DNA of 64,000 nucleotides from Bugula neritina (taxonomy: Eukaryota > Bryozoa > Gymnolaemata > Cheilostomatida > Bugulidae): contig OZ037773.1 in NCBI GenBank assembly GCA_964035545.1, forward strand, positions 6,340,251 to 6,404,250, given 5' to 3'. Positions 9,895-23,200 of the stretch are shown one piece after another (within the stretch, counting starts at the first letter, position 1; the number at the start of each line of letters is the position of its first letter). The notes under the pieces were generated by a model that saw only the letters and a list, made by a program, of their open reading frames with translations, had not been told where the DNA came from and searched no databases. The translations under genes and the position numbers were made by a program.

Positions 9895-12776
9895 ATGTCT
9901 AAAACAAACACTGTAGGTGCAGTTAACAAAGAGTACAGGGCCATGGAAGGTAGGTGACTGCTCTGCTCTTTTCTACTAAAATTACTTTTTGGTAGTTTCA
10001 GTTATGATTTAATTTTTAGGCTCTACATAAGTTTTTGCTTTTAGTCTGTGTGATTATTTCAGTGTAATACTATTATAAAAGGTTTCTTAAAAGCCTTTTG
10101 GTGTTAATTTAAAGCTTAAAAGCTTATCCTTTGTGTGGTCAAAGTTAATGAAAGCACTGGCTTAATAGAAAGAGTCTTGAACCTGTCTGTGTTTTATTAG
10201 TTGTGTTTATTTAGGAGATAAAACCATTAAAGCCTTTTCTAAGAAACACTCTAATTATAGAGATTAAACATCAAAAACAAAAAAATTGAAGTGTACTGAA
10301 ATTTATACTCTGATTGATTCCAATTCACCAAAAGTAGATCAGAGTAAAAGAAAAATCTAGTTTTTATATTTTTGTCTTATTTGTATCGCATTATAACTAT
10401 TTCATTAAAGAAACTTGGCTGTAACATATTAGAATTTCTAGAACTTTGCTTAATATAAGGAAGTGCAGCATAATGTATTCTTATCTAACAACTCTTGTCT
10501 TTCTCTTTAACCCCTCTTTAATTTATTTCCACTTTTAACAATTGTATATCTCTTGTTTCTTATTAAATATATATTATATAGAACTTGTAATACTAATTTT
10601 CGTCAATTTCAACTTTTCTGTGTCGTTTTCAAGTAAAGAAAACTCAGCATTTCATTACTCAGAATTAATTCATCTAGACAGCTTCAGACCAACTAGGCAA
10701 ATTATTTTAGTTTTCCATAAAAACGCATGAGATCAATCAGTTAACATTAAGCACGTTCAATACAACTTGGTGTCATCCCAGATAGACACTTCCAGTATGT
10801 TAGACACTAGGCTAAATTTCCCACTTAGACGCTTCCCACATGAACGCTTCCTAGTTAGACACTATTTGTTTATTTTGGTACAGTACATATTCCCCCCCCC
10901 CCTGCAATTTATTTGAATATTGTTGAAATATATGTATATCTACATAAACTTGGATCAATTGTTTGTTATTTAGCACATAAATAAATTCCTTTGATCTGCG
11001 TTAACTTATTAATTTTACATCTTCTATACTTCTTGTTGTTTGAAAAGATATTTCGTTATTAAGTATTCATTAATAGTATAAATGTCTATTATTAAATTTA
11101 ATGTATTACTTTTTTGTCCCACATAAATCTGTGAAAATTGGAATATTATTCCAGATAATTCATATTATATCTATTATTTCACATTTAGCAATCGATACAA
11201 CAGTTATATAGGTACGTACCAAAATCCAAAATAACATCCGACTGGGAAGAATCTATCTAGGATGAAACCTGCCACCTCAACTATATATACTTTTTATTGG
11301 CCACAAAACTATCTTTCCTAGTTAAATTAAGATCAACCGGAAAGTTAACATTTTAGTAGAGACACTAATGCAGCATGTTTTCTTACAGTTGAACCTGGTA
11401 CAAAGATTAGGCCAGAGCCAGCTGTTTTAACAGATAACAGCTTGCACACACTGGCAAAGGAAATAGACTCAGATTTACGGTTTATCATGTTGCTTTGTAT
11501 TCCGACAACCAGAATTATACAGATGAAAGACGATGCAGGTTGGGTAACTCGTTCTTTCTGAAGCAGTTGATTGCAGCTTTAATTTATAGATTTTAGGCTA
11601 AACACCAAAGATTTCAAATTATATTGGCACTTGTATAAAATAGTATTAAAAATATGCATGTTTTTGCATCAATCTTTTAAAATGTTAATTATAGAGGTTC
11701 ATAATTATATTATATATTAGCAAATATAAAAAAGACTATGCTAAATAAATCAATAAATATTTTGTTATTTAGTATAGCTGAAGATTCCTTTACGTATTTA
11801 GCTAAGGTTCTACATTGAGCGGTTTGGTTCATCTCTAGACAATAGCTATATATTGGTGTTATATTTACAGAAAACAATGGATGGCCACCCAGTCTTCTCA
11901 CCCATCAAATGCTGCTGGAATGGAAAGCTGCCAGAGCTACAGCCAAGGATAAAGATAAGGTTCGGTCACATGTTTCACTCAACAATCTATTGAATTGTTT
12001 GTATCCCATCAAATGTTTAAAACACTATTCTGAAACACTTTAACTTGAGAACATAACTTTGACTTGAAAAGACTTGGTACCACAGAAAAGAACCTATTAC
12101 ACAACGTTCTCGTAGCTAACAAACCCCTTTTTAATTAAATTAAGCGTACTTTATCATTATTATTATTAACTTAGAATACAAAATTCTATACTAGGATGTA
12201 TAAAGTACAGCCCTAAAGGCAAGTGCTAATGAGTTAAAATTGATTTATATTTGGAAGTAAAGCTACAGTGTAATGGTGGCTTATAAACTGCTTTCAACTG
12301 CTCAGTTATATATTCATTTTACCAAAACTACTAGAAACATGATCTCATTCGTTAAGACACTGTTCTAAGAAAAGCTGTAAGATTAGCTTGTTGATTTTAT
12401 GCAGATTGCATCCTCACATTATAATTAGTGTAACTTCCAATTACCAGATATTCAGTGTATTGTACAACAGATGAGACAATAACTGTTGGGTTGCACTATT
12501 TCTCATTCCTATACTTGCCTTGATTTAAATATAATATAACAGCTAGTGGTTGCGTTTGATATAAAGTTGGGAGTTATTATTCCAACCTCTCCTCCCCAGA
12601 TTCAAGGTTATCCAAGTGTATCATAACCACTTAATAGTTGATAGTATATGTTTCATATACAGGTGGCAGATTTAGAAAAAGCCTTGAGAGAAGTTGGAAA
12701 GCACGAAGTAGCAGACGTATTTATGGACAGACACCGTCAGAATATTGACATCACACCAGATGCATTCCAGTCTTAA
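9895..12776 (+). CDS. Small death-domain protein
   Basis: Four exons, 9895-9949, 11389-11538, 11871-11959 and 12663-12776, total 408 nt (135 residues plus stop TAA at 12774). Phases 1, 1 and 0 match at each junction. The first exon encodes MSKTNTVGAVNKEYRAME. Residues about 35-125 have the death-fold pattern: LAKEIDSDLRFIMLLCIP, then a short helix, NNGWPPSLLTHQMLLEW(K) with the conserved W in helix 5, and VADLEKALREVGKHEVADVF for helix 6. There is no second domain, so it would act as an adaptor like FADD, CRADD or MyD88 relatives, pairing with a partner death domain in apoptosis or innate signalling. The partner cannot be inferred. AATAAA at 12863-12868 is a good polyadenylation signal about 90 bases after the stop. 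Confidence 0.82.
9950..11388 (+). other. First intron of the death-domain gene
   Basis: 1.4 kb, AT-rich. Holds a (C)12 tract near 10891 and a small degenerate repeat of TAGACACT / TAGACGCTTCC units at about 10782-10862. No exon is evident. Confidence 0.6.
11960..12662 (+). other. Third intron of the death-domain gene
   Basis: About 700 bases of AT-rich sequence with no recognisable exon or repeat. Confidence 0.6.
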
Positions 12777-12862
12777 AAGGAATCTTGAGTATATTTTTTA
12801 AGAATTTCTGCCGATCCTCTTCATTAAATAACACACGATCATTTAGTTTTATACAGTTTACA

Positions 12863-12868
12863 AATAAA
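12863..12868 (+). terminator. Polyadenylation signal AATAAA
   Basis: Canonical hexamer 87 bases after the death-domain stop codon. The gene is convergent with TACC, whose stop is at 13963. Confidence 0.6.
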
Positions 12869-13962
12869 TGCTCAAACTATTATTATCTGACATTAGATTG
12901 AATCATTCTGTTTGTGGGATTTTGCTTATGCATGCCGGCCCTTCTCTGTGTTCTTTTCACCAAAGCTGTATCTAGAGGAGTCTTTCTATATACACTTTTA
13001 TGTGCTGTACTTATATGCATGTTTTTTCAAATATATGTAAAAAAACTCTAAGGCTAAAAACAAGATTGAAGGCCAAAGCTATAGGAATTATAATACTTCA
13101 CTGGTTTAAAATGTCTACTCCAGTTTAGCGTTACTTAGGAACCTGTTGAGTAGCAAAATTAGGGGTGCAGATCAGAAACTAAAGTGAATTTTTTTTATGC
13201 TTACAGCAAAATACTACAATATGAATCTCTAACATCTCAGACACACTTCTATAAAAAATGAAAGAGTTGGAAATATAACACGTGGTTTACAAGTAATTAG
13301 AAACTAGTATATTAAGCCATAACATAAACATTAAATATATGAAACACATAGTTCATGGTACATTACATATTACACTACCTACAGCATCCTGTACACATGT
13401 AGCCTCTAGGTTAAAGACAAATGTGATAAATTCTAACTCAATAAAACAGGAAACTTTATTAACTGTATAACAGTTAGACTCAAATAACACAGTGCACATT
13501 GTCCCATGATTAAATACTATACTTAAGGTTGTAAGCAACGGTCTGTACTATGCACAATGGTACCGTAATAAAGCCTACACTGATCAGCTTGAATAATTCA
13601 CACTGAAAATGAGCCTAAAGACTTGAAAAATAACCAACATCAGTTTATTTCTGCTCAGTATGACGAGGCACTGTCACTGTCAGTACTAACGGGGAATCAC
13701 CGCCGGCATCACTTCACATAGCTAGCAGCAAATAAATAGTTTGAGTCATTTCATAGTTTAGAAAAGAGTAGAAGTCGAAGCGAGTCCCTGAACTGAAGCA
13801 ATATTCCTAGTAGTGTCCATGTAATACCACACAGAGCTGCAGCACCAGCGTAGACGAAGGAATAGTAAGAGTGCAAAGAGTTATCTCCCCGCCATATGAC
13901 TGTCCACGCACTCCCTGTTATTGCAGTGGCTATGCGCTCCTAGCTCCTCCCTTAGCTGTTTG
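12869..13962. other. 3' flank between convergent death-domain and TACC genes
   Basis: Contains the likely 3' untranslated region of TACC. Reverse-strand AATAAA (TTTATT on +) occurs at 13644-13649 and 13455-13460, possible polyadenylation signals. No other gene is seen. Confidence 0.55.
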
Positions 13963-16900
13963 CTAGTTGTCTCCTCCTTGCTTGATTTGAAGAAGATTAT
14001 CGCAGATAGTGGTCAGCTCTCGGACTTCGCCTTCCTGGAACATCACGCAAACAGGTTACTCAACCTCGGCACTACTAACATACACGGCTGACCTCAGCAC
14101 CACTAACATACACGGCTGACGCAAACAGAAATAACTAGACAATATATGAGAGCAAAGAAATATCATTCTATATTACCCTTATATAATTTTATATTATCTT
14201 GATACCACTCTATACTACCTTCATATCTTTTTATATTACCTTGATATCATTCTATATTACCTCTATATAACTCTATACTACCTTGAAATTATTATATATT
14301 ACTTTGATATCACTCTATATTACCTCTATATAACTCTATACTACCTTGAAATTATTATATATTACTTTGATATCACTCTAAATTACCTTGATATCATTCT
14401 ATATCACCACACTCCACATAACTAGCTCACAGATAACTCCCAGTATGACTACGCCACGCACCACACACACAGATAACTCCCAGTATGACTACGCCACGCA
14501 CCACACACACAGATAACTCCCAGTATGACTACGCCACGCACCACACACACAGATAACTCCCAGTATGACCACGCCACGCACCACACACACAGATAACTCC
14601 CAGTATGACCACGCCACGCACACAGATAACTCCCAGTATGACTACGCCACGCACCACGCACACAGATAACTCCCAGTATGACTACGCCACGCACCACACA
14701 CACAGATAACTCCCAGTATGACCACGCACCACACACACAGATAACTCCCAGTATAACTACGCACCTTTTGAGAGAGTTGATTCTGCTGACTAGAAATCGT
14801 CAGCTCCTGTTTCCTGTTTGCCATTTGCAGCTTCGTCACCTGATTTTGGTGCTCGGCTTTGAGTCTCTGAGTATCTTCATAGCTTCTGGTGAGTTTAGAC
14901 TGGAACTCTGCTTTACACTCCTACAAAACATCACGCAACTGAGTTGGTATCAAACAGGGCGGCTATGAAACTGAGCTATACCAACCAGGGTTGGGGCCAA
15001 TTATGAAACTGAGCTATACCTACAAACTCAGTCTAGATGTAGTAAACCATTTGCCTGCTGGGTACGGACAGCAAACACAAATTTGGCTGGAATTAAAACA
15101 GAGTGTATCTCTAGAGGAAACATACCTAAATACTATTAAAATATACCAAGCAGGAGTTGATTATGGAGAGTAGAGTTGGTTACAGAACATCGTGACCGGG
15201 TAAACCAAGCTACAGGCCCCAGCAGGCTTGTCTCACCAGTTTAGTACTTTGCATCTCTACCATTCATTCCGATTTGAGTTAAATTTCAGTAAAAAGCAAG
15301 TCATAGCAAAGAAACCACACAAGCGAACCAGTAATAAAACAGTAAAGTTAGCTGAGCTGACAAACAATTCAAAGGTCTCTTCACAGTCACACACCCCTCA
15401 GGGTTACACAGCTCAACCCCAGACCCCACCTGAAACTTAGCCGAGTGCTCCGAGATCTTAGCCTGCAGTTCCTGGTTGTGCTGAGTCAGACTCCCCTCTC
15501 GCTGCCGGACAGCAACCATCAGCTGCCTCATCTGGTCGTAGCGCTTGTGGAGCTCGGTGAATGAGGTCTCCACCTGGTGCAACCCCTCAGCGTAGGTGTC
15601 TCTCTCGTCCGTCAGTCGAGCAACCGACTCATCTAATGCTTTCTTTTCTCCCTCCTGCACAAAAGTTACCAGAAACTTACAACAAATATTATGAGTTGTC
15701 CTACTTGATATATAGCAGCGTGTCAACACCTTTCCGTGGCCCTTAACAGAAACAGTACACGTCTTACATTGGAGATACATTCCACAACCAGGTGTTACTG
15801 CATGCTAAATGTACAGCTTAGTCCAAAACTCCAACAAGCTCATAAAATACATGCACCATAAAGATATCCGGTAGTTGCTAGACAACATATTATACGCTCA
15901 CAAAAACTTCCAAAACTGAGAGAAACATTAGCTTTGCAACAAACAAATAACACAATTTTTGTGTCAGTCTGTAAGAAAACCATCTCAAGTCTGAGAGGAT
16001 TGGACCACCAGCTGTGTCGTGTATTAGCAGAATATTCTAGCATGATGGTGACTCACACTTGTCACTGACAGACTGTTCAGCATCTGATCCAGTTCTGCGA
16101 CGCATGTCTGGGCAGATGCCAACTGCTCCTCCAGGGCTTTGATCTACCAGAATGTGGAGAGGAGACAATTACCAAACCAGTATATTATATATATATATAT
16201 ATATAGACCGTACATATATATTATACTACTGCTACTACCACTACTGCTACTACCACTACTGCTACTACCACTACTGCTATTACTACTACTACTAGACTAC
16301 CACTACCACTAGACTATTACTACTACTACTACTACTACTACTACCACTACTACTACTGCTACTACCACTACCACTAGACTACTACTACTTCTACTACTGC
16401 TACTACCACTACTGCTACTACCACTACCACTAGACTATTACTACTGCTACTAGTACTACTACTACTGCTACTACCACTAGACTATTACTACTGCTACTAC
16501 CACTAGACTATTACTACTACTACTACTACCACTACTGCTGCTACTACCACTACCACTAGACTACTGCTACTACCACTACTGCTACTACCACTACTGCTAC
16601 TACCACTACTGCTACTACCACTACTGCTACTACCACTACTGCTACTACCACTAGACTATTACTACTGCTACTAGTACTACTACTACTACTACCACTGGAC
16701 TATTACTACTACTACTACTTCTACCACCACTAGACTATTACTACTGCTACCACTAGACTATTACTACTGCTACTACTACTACTTCTTCTACTACTGCTAC
16801 TACCACTAGACTATTACTACTGCTACTACTACTACTTCTTCTACTACTGCTACTACCACTAGACTATTACTACTGCTACTACTTCTTCTACTACTGCTAC

Positions 16901-17015
16901 TACCAGTAGACTATTACTACTGCTACTACTACTACTTCTTCTACTACTGCTACTACCACTAGACTATTACTACTGCTACTACTACTACTTCTTCTACTAC
17001 TGCTACTACCACTAG

Positions 17016-17047
<32 letters not shown>

Positions 17048-17177
17048 TACTGCTACTACCACTACACTACTACTAATACTACTACTGCTACTACTACTAC
17101 TACTTCTACTACCGCTACTACTGCTACTACCACTACCACTAGACTATTACTACTGCTACTAGTAATACTACTAGTAA

Positions 17178-17221
<44 letters not shown>

Positions 17222-20200
17222 GTACTACTACCACTGCTACTAGAAGCACATACCTTCCTATCTTTTTCCAGCAGCCGGTCCTCATAGCCCAGTTTCATCT
17301 GGTCCATTGCATTCTGACTGTACTTGGTCGGCTACAAAGGAAATGGTCCAGCCTGTTTGAGTCAGCTCAAAACAATACAGTTTACGGCCCATTGAGAAGG
17401 ATGGATTCAGATTTCAGTGAGATAGCTTAGATCTCGCTGTCAGACTGATTACTCAACATGAACCTCTTCAATACACACAAAGACATGCGGTGATTGGGAC
17501 TTTCCCACTACTTCACTACAGCACACACAGGGCATGTACGCATCACACCCCACAGTCACTACAACAGCTGCCACAGTCACTACAACGGCTGCCACAGTCA
17601 CTACAACAGCTGCCACAGTCACTACAACGGCTAACACAGTCACCACAATAACACCAAAACAAGGATATACACACACATAGGCCACTAGGTGCATGTAACA
17701 CAATGAGTAGACACAACTGTTATATCTGAAGACAGAGCAGAGTGACTATACACACTATCAGGCAATAAAAATAAAAACTTTACTACAATTTAAGCAGCAC
17801 TAAAGTTTGATGGGAGAAGAATCCCCACCTTTCAAAAAGGCTATCACAGTGTACAAGCAACAGCCAACAACACACATGCCTTACACAGGTGAGTGAAACT
17901 AATGTAATACCAACACCTACAGTACAACAGGTACAACAGTAAACCACTTACAACTACCTGAGATGAGAGTTAGAGCTAGTGTGGCTCATCAGTTAGATCA
18001 GCAATTAGTCAGCGCTGCCTCGCATGATTCACACAACTAATAACAATTACATCAGCGACAGCAGCAGCAGCATTAGCATCAGAGACAGCATTGCGCTACT
18101 ACAAGTGTAGTGTAGGCTCTATCTCACAGTATTGATTTTCATTTATATAATCAGATGCAGCGGTATAGTGTCCCACTGGCATACATTAATGACTTTATGT
18201 AAATAGTAATGTTAGTGAATAAAAAACTTCACCTCAGCGTTATTCTAAAGAGAAGCTGCTGCATAGAATAATGAGGAGACGGAAATACTTAAACCTGTGT
18301 AACTCATATCTTGAGGGAATTTCAAAGACACAAGATTAGGTTACATGATTAAGCAGCTACGGGTTTACATCATATAATGCTGCCAGAGAGAAAAAATAGT
18401 TCAGAATGGTGAATATATAGCAAGAATAAATCAAGTCAATGTTCTAACCAAAACATCAAACAAATGCTACAATAGATAAAATCAATCTCCAACCATGTTT
18501 GACCATTACATCACATTGGTAACAGCAAAAGAATCTCAGCATATCATTCAAAGTGCAGCCAGTAGCAGTTAGCTCTAAACAGACTATCAAAATGACGTAC
18601 TGGATGTGAGTCATATCGAGACCATATTCAAGTTTTTCACTGATGACTTTCACCTTTAACCTCTGACACAACTTATTCCAGTAAATATTTGACTGAACAG
18701 CCATTCTCAACAATTTGAGAGAAAGTTAGGTGGAAGACAACTCCTAATACACTTCAATACAAACAGCAAACACCTGCCATTGCCGTGATAACCAGAGTAA
18801 TATATATTCTGAGTCAGTAGAATTCTGGCAATATTTAAATGGTAACTCAACCTTCAATACTGAAAGAGCATGTTTAGAAGTCATTTCCCACTACCTCCAT
18901 GCACAGGTAACACAAGTAACCACATACATAGTTCTGTTAGATCTCCCACCAGAGACAGCAGGTTATTGGCTGTACTATACTACTGAATGAGATACGATAC
19001 AGGGACAGGAAATGGTATCAGCCTACCGAGTGCGGAGTGGTGGGTGCCACTGTGATGTCGAGCAGCTGGTCCACAGGAAGTTGTCTGCCCGCTGCCATAG
19101 GACTGTCTCCTTGACCCATCAGACACAATGACTCATCACTACAAGACAGCACAATCAGTGTCAGTTAAAAGTGAAAAACAGTTGAAATGGAGCAGCTGTT
19201 ACAGACATTAGTTAACTTACAGTACCAACAGTTAGATATAACTAGGTGCTATGTTGGTACGCTTCATTCCATGGCTCTCTTAGCAATAGACTAATTTTGA
19301 GAATCTAACCAAGTATTACTTTGCCTGTATTAAAGACAGAGCAATATATTTCACACACTACTGACCTATATTTCACACACCACTGACCTATATTATACAC
19401 ACCGCTGACCTATATTTCACACACCGCTGACCTATATTGCACACACTGCTGACCTATATTATATACACCATTGACTTATATTATATACACCGCTGACCTA
19501 GTTATGAGGAGCAAACTTACAGTGGTTTAGAGACGGGCTGTTGAGCTGGAGAGGAAACGTCTGCGCCGACGAGAGGGTCAAACTTCCTGTACAGTGACTG
19601 TCTCATTAATGCCTGATCTCTGAACTGTAAAACAACCACCAGAGTACACTGCAGGATCAGAGGGGAGGGGGAGGGGTCAGAGTTCACACAGCAGAATATA
19701 TATAAGATATATGCTTCTCTATTCTGCTGCATGAAATAGCTTTTACAATTTTGATCCCTAACGTATGACTTTCAAAATATCTACTAACCGAGGGCTGAGC
19801 AGAGATGGCTCTATCCAACACTCCCAGGTCAGCAGTTGTGTTGAACACTACAACAGGCACACATCTGCTATTATCACCAAAACCTCTACCCCATCAGGTG
19901 TATTTCCAGCAACATAACAAAACTCAACAATGATGATAATGTGCCACAGTATCCTGTGACAGTTTATATATACACATTATCTACATCAGTGCTCACATAG
20001 AGTACATCAGTGCTTACTGTTACTCCAAACACTTACATTCAGGCACTCCAAACACTTACATTCAGAACTTCAAACACTTACATTCAGGCACGGCCGGCAC
20101 GAATTCTTGCGGCAGCTCGTCGACTGCATCTTCAAAGTCATCGTGAGACGGAGATGTGGTGGTAGGAGCCGACAACTCCTCTGTTACAGGAGATTCCTGT

Positions 20201-23200
20201 TGCCGTGGAGACGCTGTAAACAGAGATGAACAATAACATAGCCTGTGCTCTATAGATTTCCTTACTGACTGTATATATATGCGTATATATGCGTATATAT
20301 ATATATATATATATATGCGTATATATATATATATATATATATGTAAATGAATAGGAGATGCTGTGGGATCAAGCCAAAGAACTGCGTAACATATAATTCA
20401 ATCTAATGGCATTCAAGGAAAGCATAGATGACTATTGGGAATAGTAAAACAGAAAGGAACTAAAATCATACAAAGAACTAAGTTTCAGTTACGTGGAATA
20501 CATACTCAGCACACAGGGTGACGAGTGAAGATAACTCATGCAATGCAGAGGAACTGTGAGTGCTATCAATACACGGAGACTGTGACAGCTAACACATGCT
20601 GCAGATAACAGCTGACACATGCTGCAGATAACAGCTGACACATGCTGCAGATAACAGCTAATACATGCTGCAGATTACAGCTGACACATGCTGCAGATTA
20701 CAGCTAACACATGCTGCAGATTACAGCTGACACATGCTGCAAATAACAGCTGACACATGCTGCAGATAACAGCTGACACATGCTGCAGATAACAGTTGAC
20801 ACATGCTGCAGATTACAGTTGACACACGCTGCAGACTACAGCTGACACATGCTGCAGATAACAGCTAACACATGCTGCAGACTACAGCTGACACATGCCG
20901 CAGATTACAGCTGACACATGCTGCAGATTACACAGACAACACTGCTTACAGAGTAGTATTTAGAGAATGGAAACAGACAAGAGAGGAGAGGGAAAAAGGA
21001 ATAAGAGAGGAGAATTGGTAGTGTACAGAAAAAATTATACACCAAAACTCCATTAGACAGTTACCTTTTTCTTTCTTTGCCGCTATAACTAAAATATCAA
21101 ACATAAGTGGTAATTGTACAATATATGTACTAATGCAAGAGATGTTTGTATATCAGTCAGTGTGTTTATACACGCACATCATTTGCATTAGAGACAAGTC
21201 AAAACAAGATGGTGGTGGCATCAAGCCAATACCTTTGAGAGCATCAGGAGACGACAATTCCGCTGATGTCATAAACGGACTCGTTGAATGCAGGTTTTGG
21301 GGAGAGACACTGACAGGTGGTTGCTGAGTGGGACTGGCAGGTGCTTGCTGAGTGGAAGTGACAGGTGGTTGCTGAGTGGGACTAACAGGTGCTTGCTGAG
21401 TGGGACTGACAGGTGGGGAGTTGGCCATTAGAGTCTTCCTTGGTTTGAAGGGGTCCACATCCTCTTCCTTAAAGGCCTATCAGCAGAGAGCAGGTGTGAA
21501 AACCTTACCTCGAGTACCAAACAACCTCAAACATCTCAACCGAATGCCCAGACCTTACCTGATCTGATGGAGAGTCAGCGAACGCTGTCGGGGGAGTTGT
21601 CTTCACTGGAGAGAGGGAAACCTGCAGAGTTGAAGTATGATTTACTATTACTAGTTTCTTAATGACATCACAGACACAGGCCCATGGCCAACTTTCTAAC
21701 AGCTGCTACACTTCGCATTATCATAATATTACTAGACAAGCTTTTGGAGATAAAGTTAATAATCCATGTTAACTGAAAACAGTATCTCTCTACCAAGCAC
21801 TTAGTAATATATGTATATACAAGTTACACATTCATCATAATCCTATACACTTAACCAGACAAAATACAGCTGGTGACCAAAGAATTCCAAGCAGAACAAA
21901 CTGGGAGTCTTTCACCAACACAAGAAGGATGACATGGTGAATAGAAATATATTGTGCAGCTTTGTTCTGGGTCCCCTTTTACTCATATACTATGTTGGTG
22001 AGATCAGCCAATAAACTCAGCCTACCTTAGACTTAGTTCCAAAGGGGTCATCACAGGCTTCAAAGTTGTAGGCAGCGGGTGGGGGCAGGGGGTCATCTGA
22101 AACAGAAAAGAGTATAAACCAGGTGCCAGATCAAAAACTGCACTGGAGGGGGGAGGGGGGGGGGGTCAGTACCCGACGTAAAACACAAAATTAAATTTCA
22201 AAAAGACAATTCCTTTCGAGACAAGCACAATGGCTTACAGCTAGTTGAGTTTACACTATTTAGAGGAGGGGGACTGTCTAGATACCACACAGCATAGAAT
22301 ACAAGAAATCACAGTCTAGAGTCATCAAGGAAGAAGCTGTATGCTATAACAGTCAGTTAGCCTTCAGAAAGAAGCAGTAGATGTTATACATCTCACTATA
22401 AAAAGGATAACTTGCTACTCCACTGAGTCCCACTATTTCATAGGTTGAGTATTTAAGCTATGAAACAACATAGTAAAGGGTTTCAACAAGCAAACTAATA
22501 TAACAAACTAGTGCTCAGTATTTCAATGGAGGTGAACTAACTGTGGATCACGTGACTCACTTTATTATGTAAACATTATCACATCTTATACTTATACTGC
22601 ATTTCCCTTACTTCACATTATGCAATGAATTTGTGGTTAGCATGAACTTATGGTTCTGTGTTCATTCGCTGCAACTGTTTCCAATCATTGAATAAAAAAT
22701 CCATTCACATAAGCTTTGAAACTAGTGTAATACACCAGGGAGAGGTTGAGATACACTGAATGCATAGAGCATGGAGCTCTAATACGAACACACTATATAC
22801 AGTCAGTCAAGTAGGCGACAGAAGATGACTCACCCTGTGACTCAGTCGGCAGCACGTCAGCAACTACGGCGACATCAGAGTCCGGAGACGCTGACTTCTG
22901 AAAAATAATCATAGAAACAGTTGACTGCTGCCCTCCCAGCTACGAGGCTGAGTGTGTAAGATACACACAGAGCACACAATACACTGTATTGTACGCGTGT
23001 GTTGATAAAACAACTCTATTAACTGATTAGCATACTCTGCGTATTGTTTCAAATGTTATTTACATTGTGTTTATTCACACAGGCACAGTGGGATAGAAGC
23101 CTTTACTATATTATCTATACAGTACGTTATCAACAGTGGCAAGTGTGCCGTTACTAGGGTAGATAACTTCTGATAAGCAAATTCTCGCTATAAAGAACGA

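Noticed and set aside
14449-14839. Minus-strand ORFs (CGAWSYWELSVCV repeats)
   Set aside because: Read-through of the 40-bp minisatellite in a TACC intron. Only 14765-14920 is exon.
17062-17307. Polyserine/polyvaline ORF
   Set aside because: Trinucleotide repeat read as protein. Only the first codons (17254-17307) are TACC exon 16.
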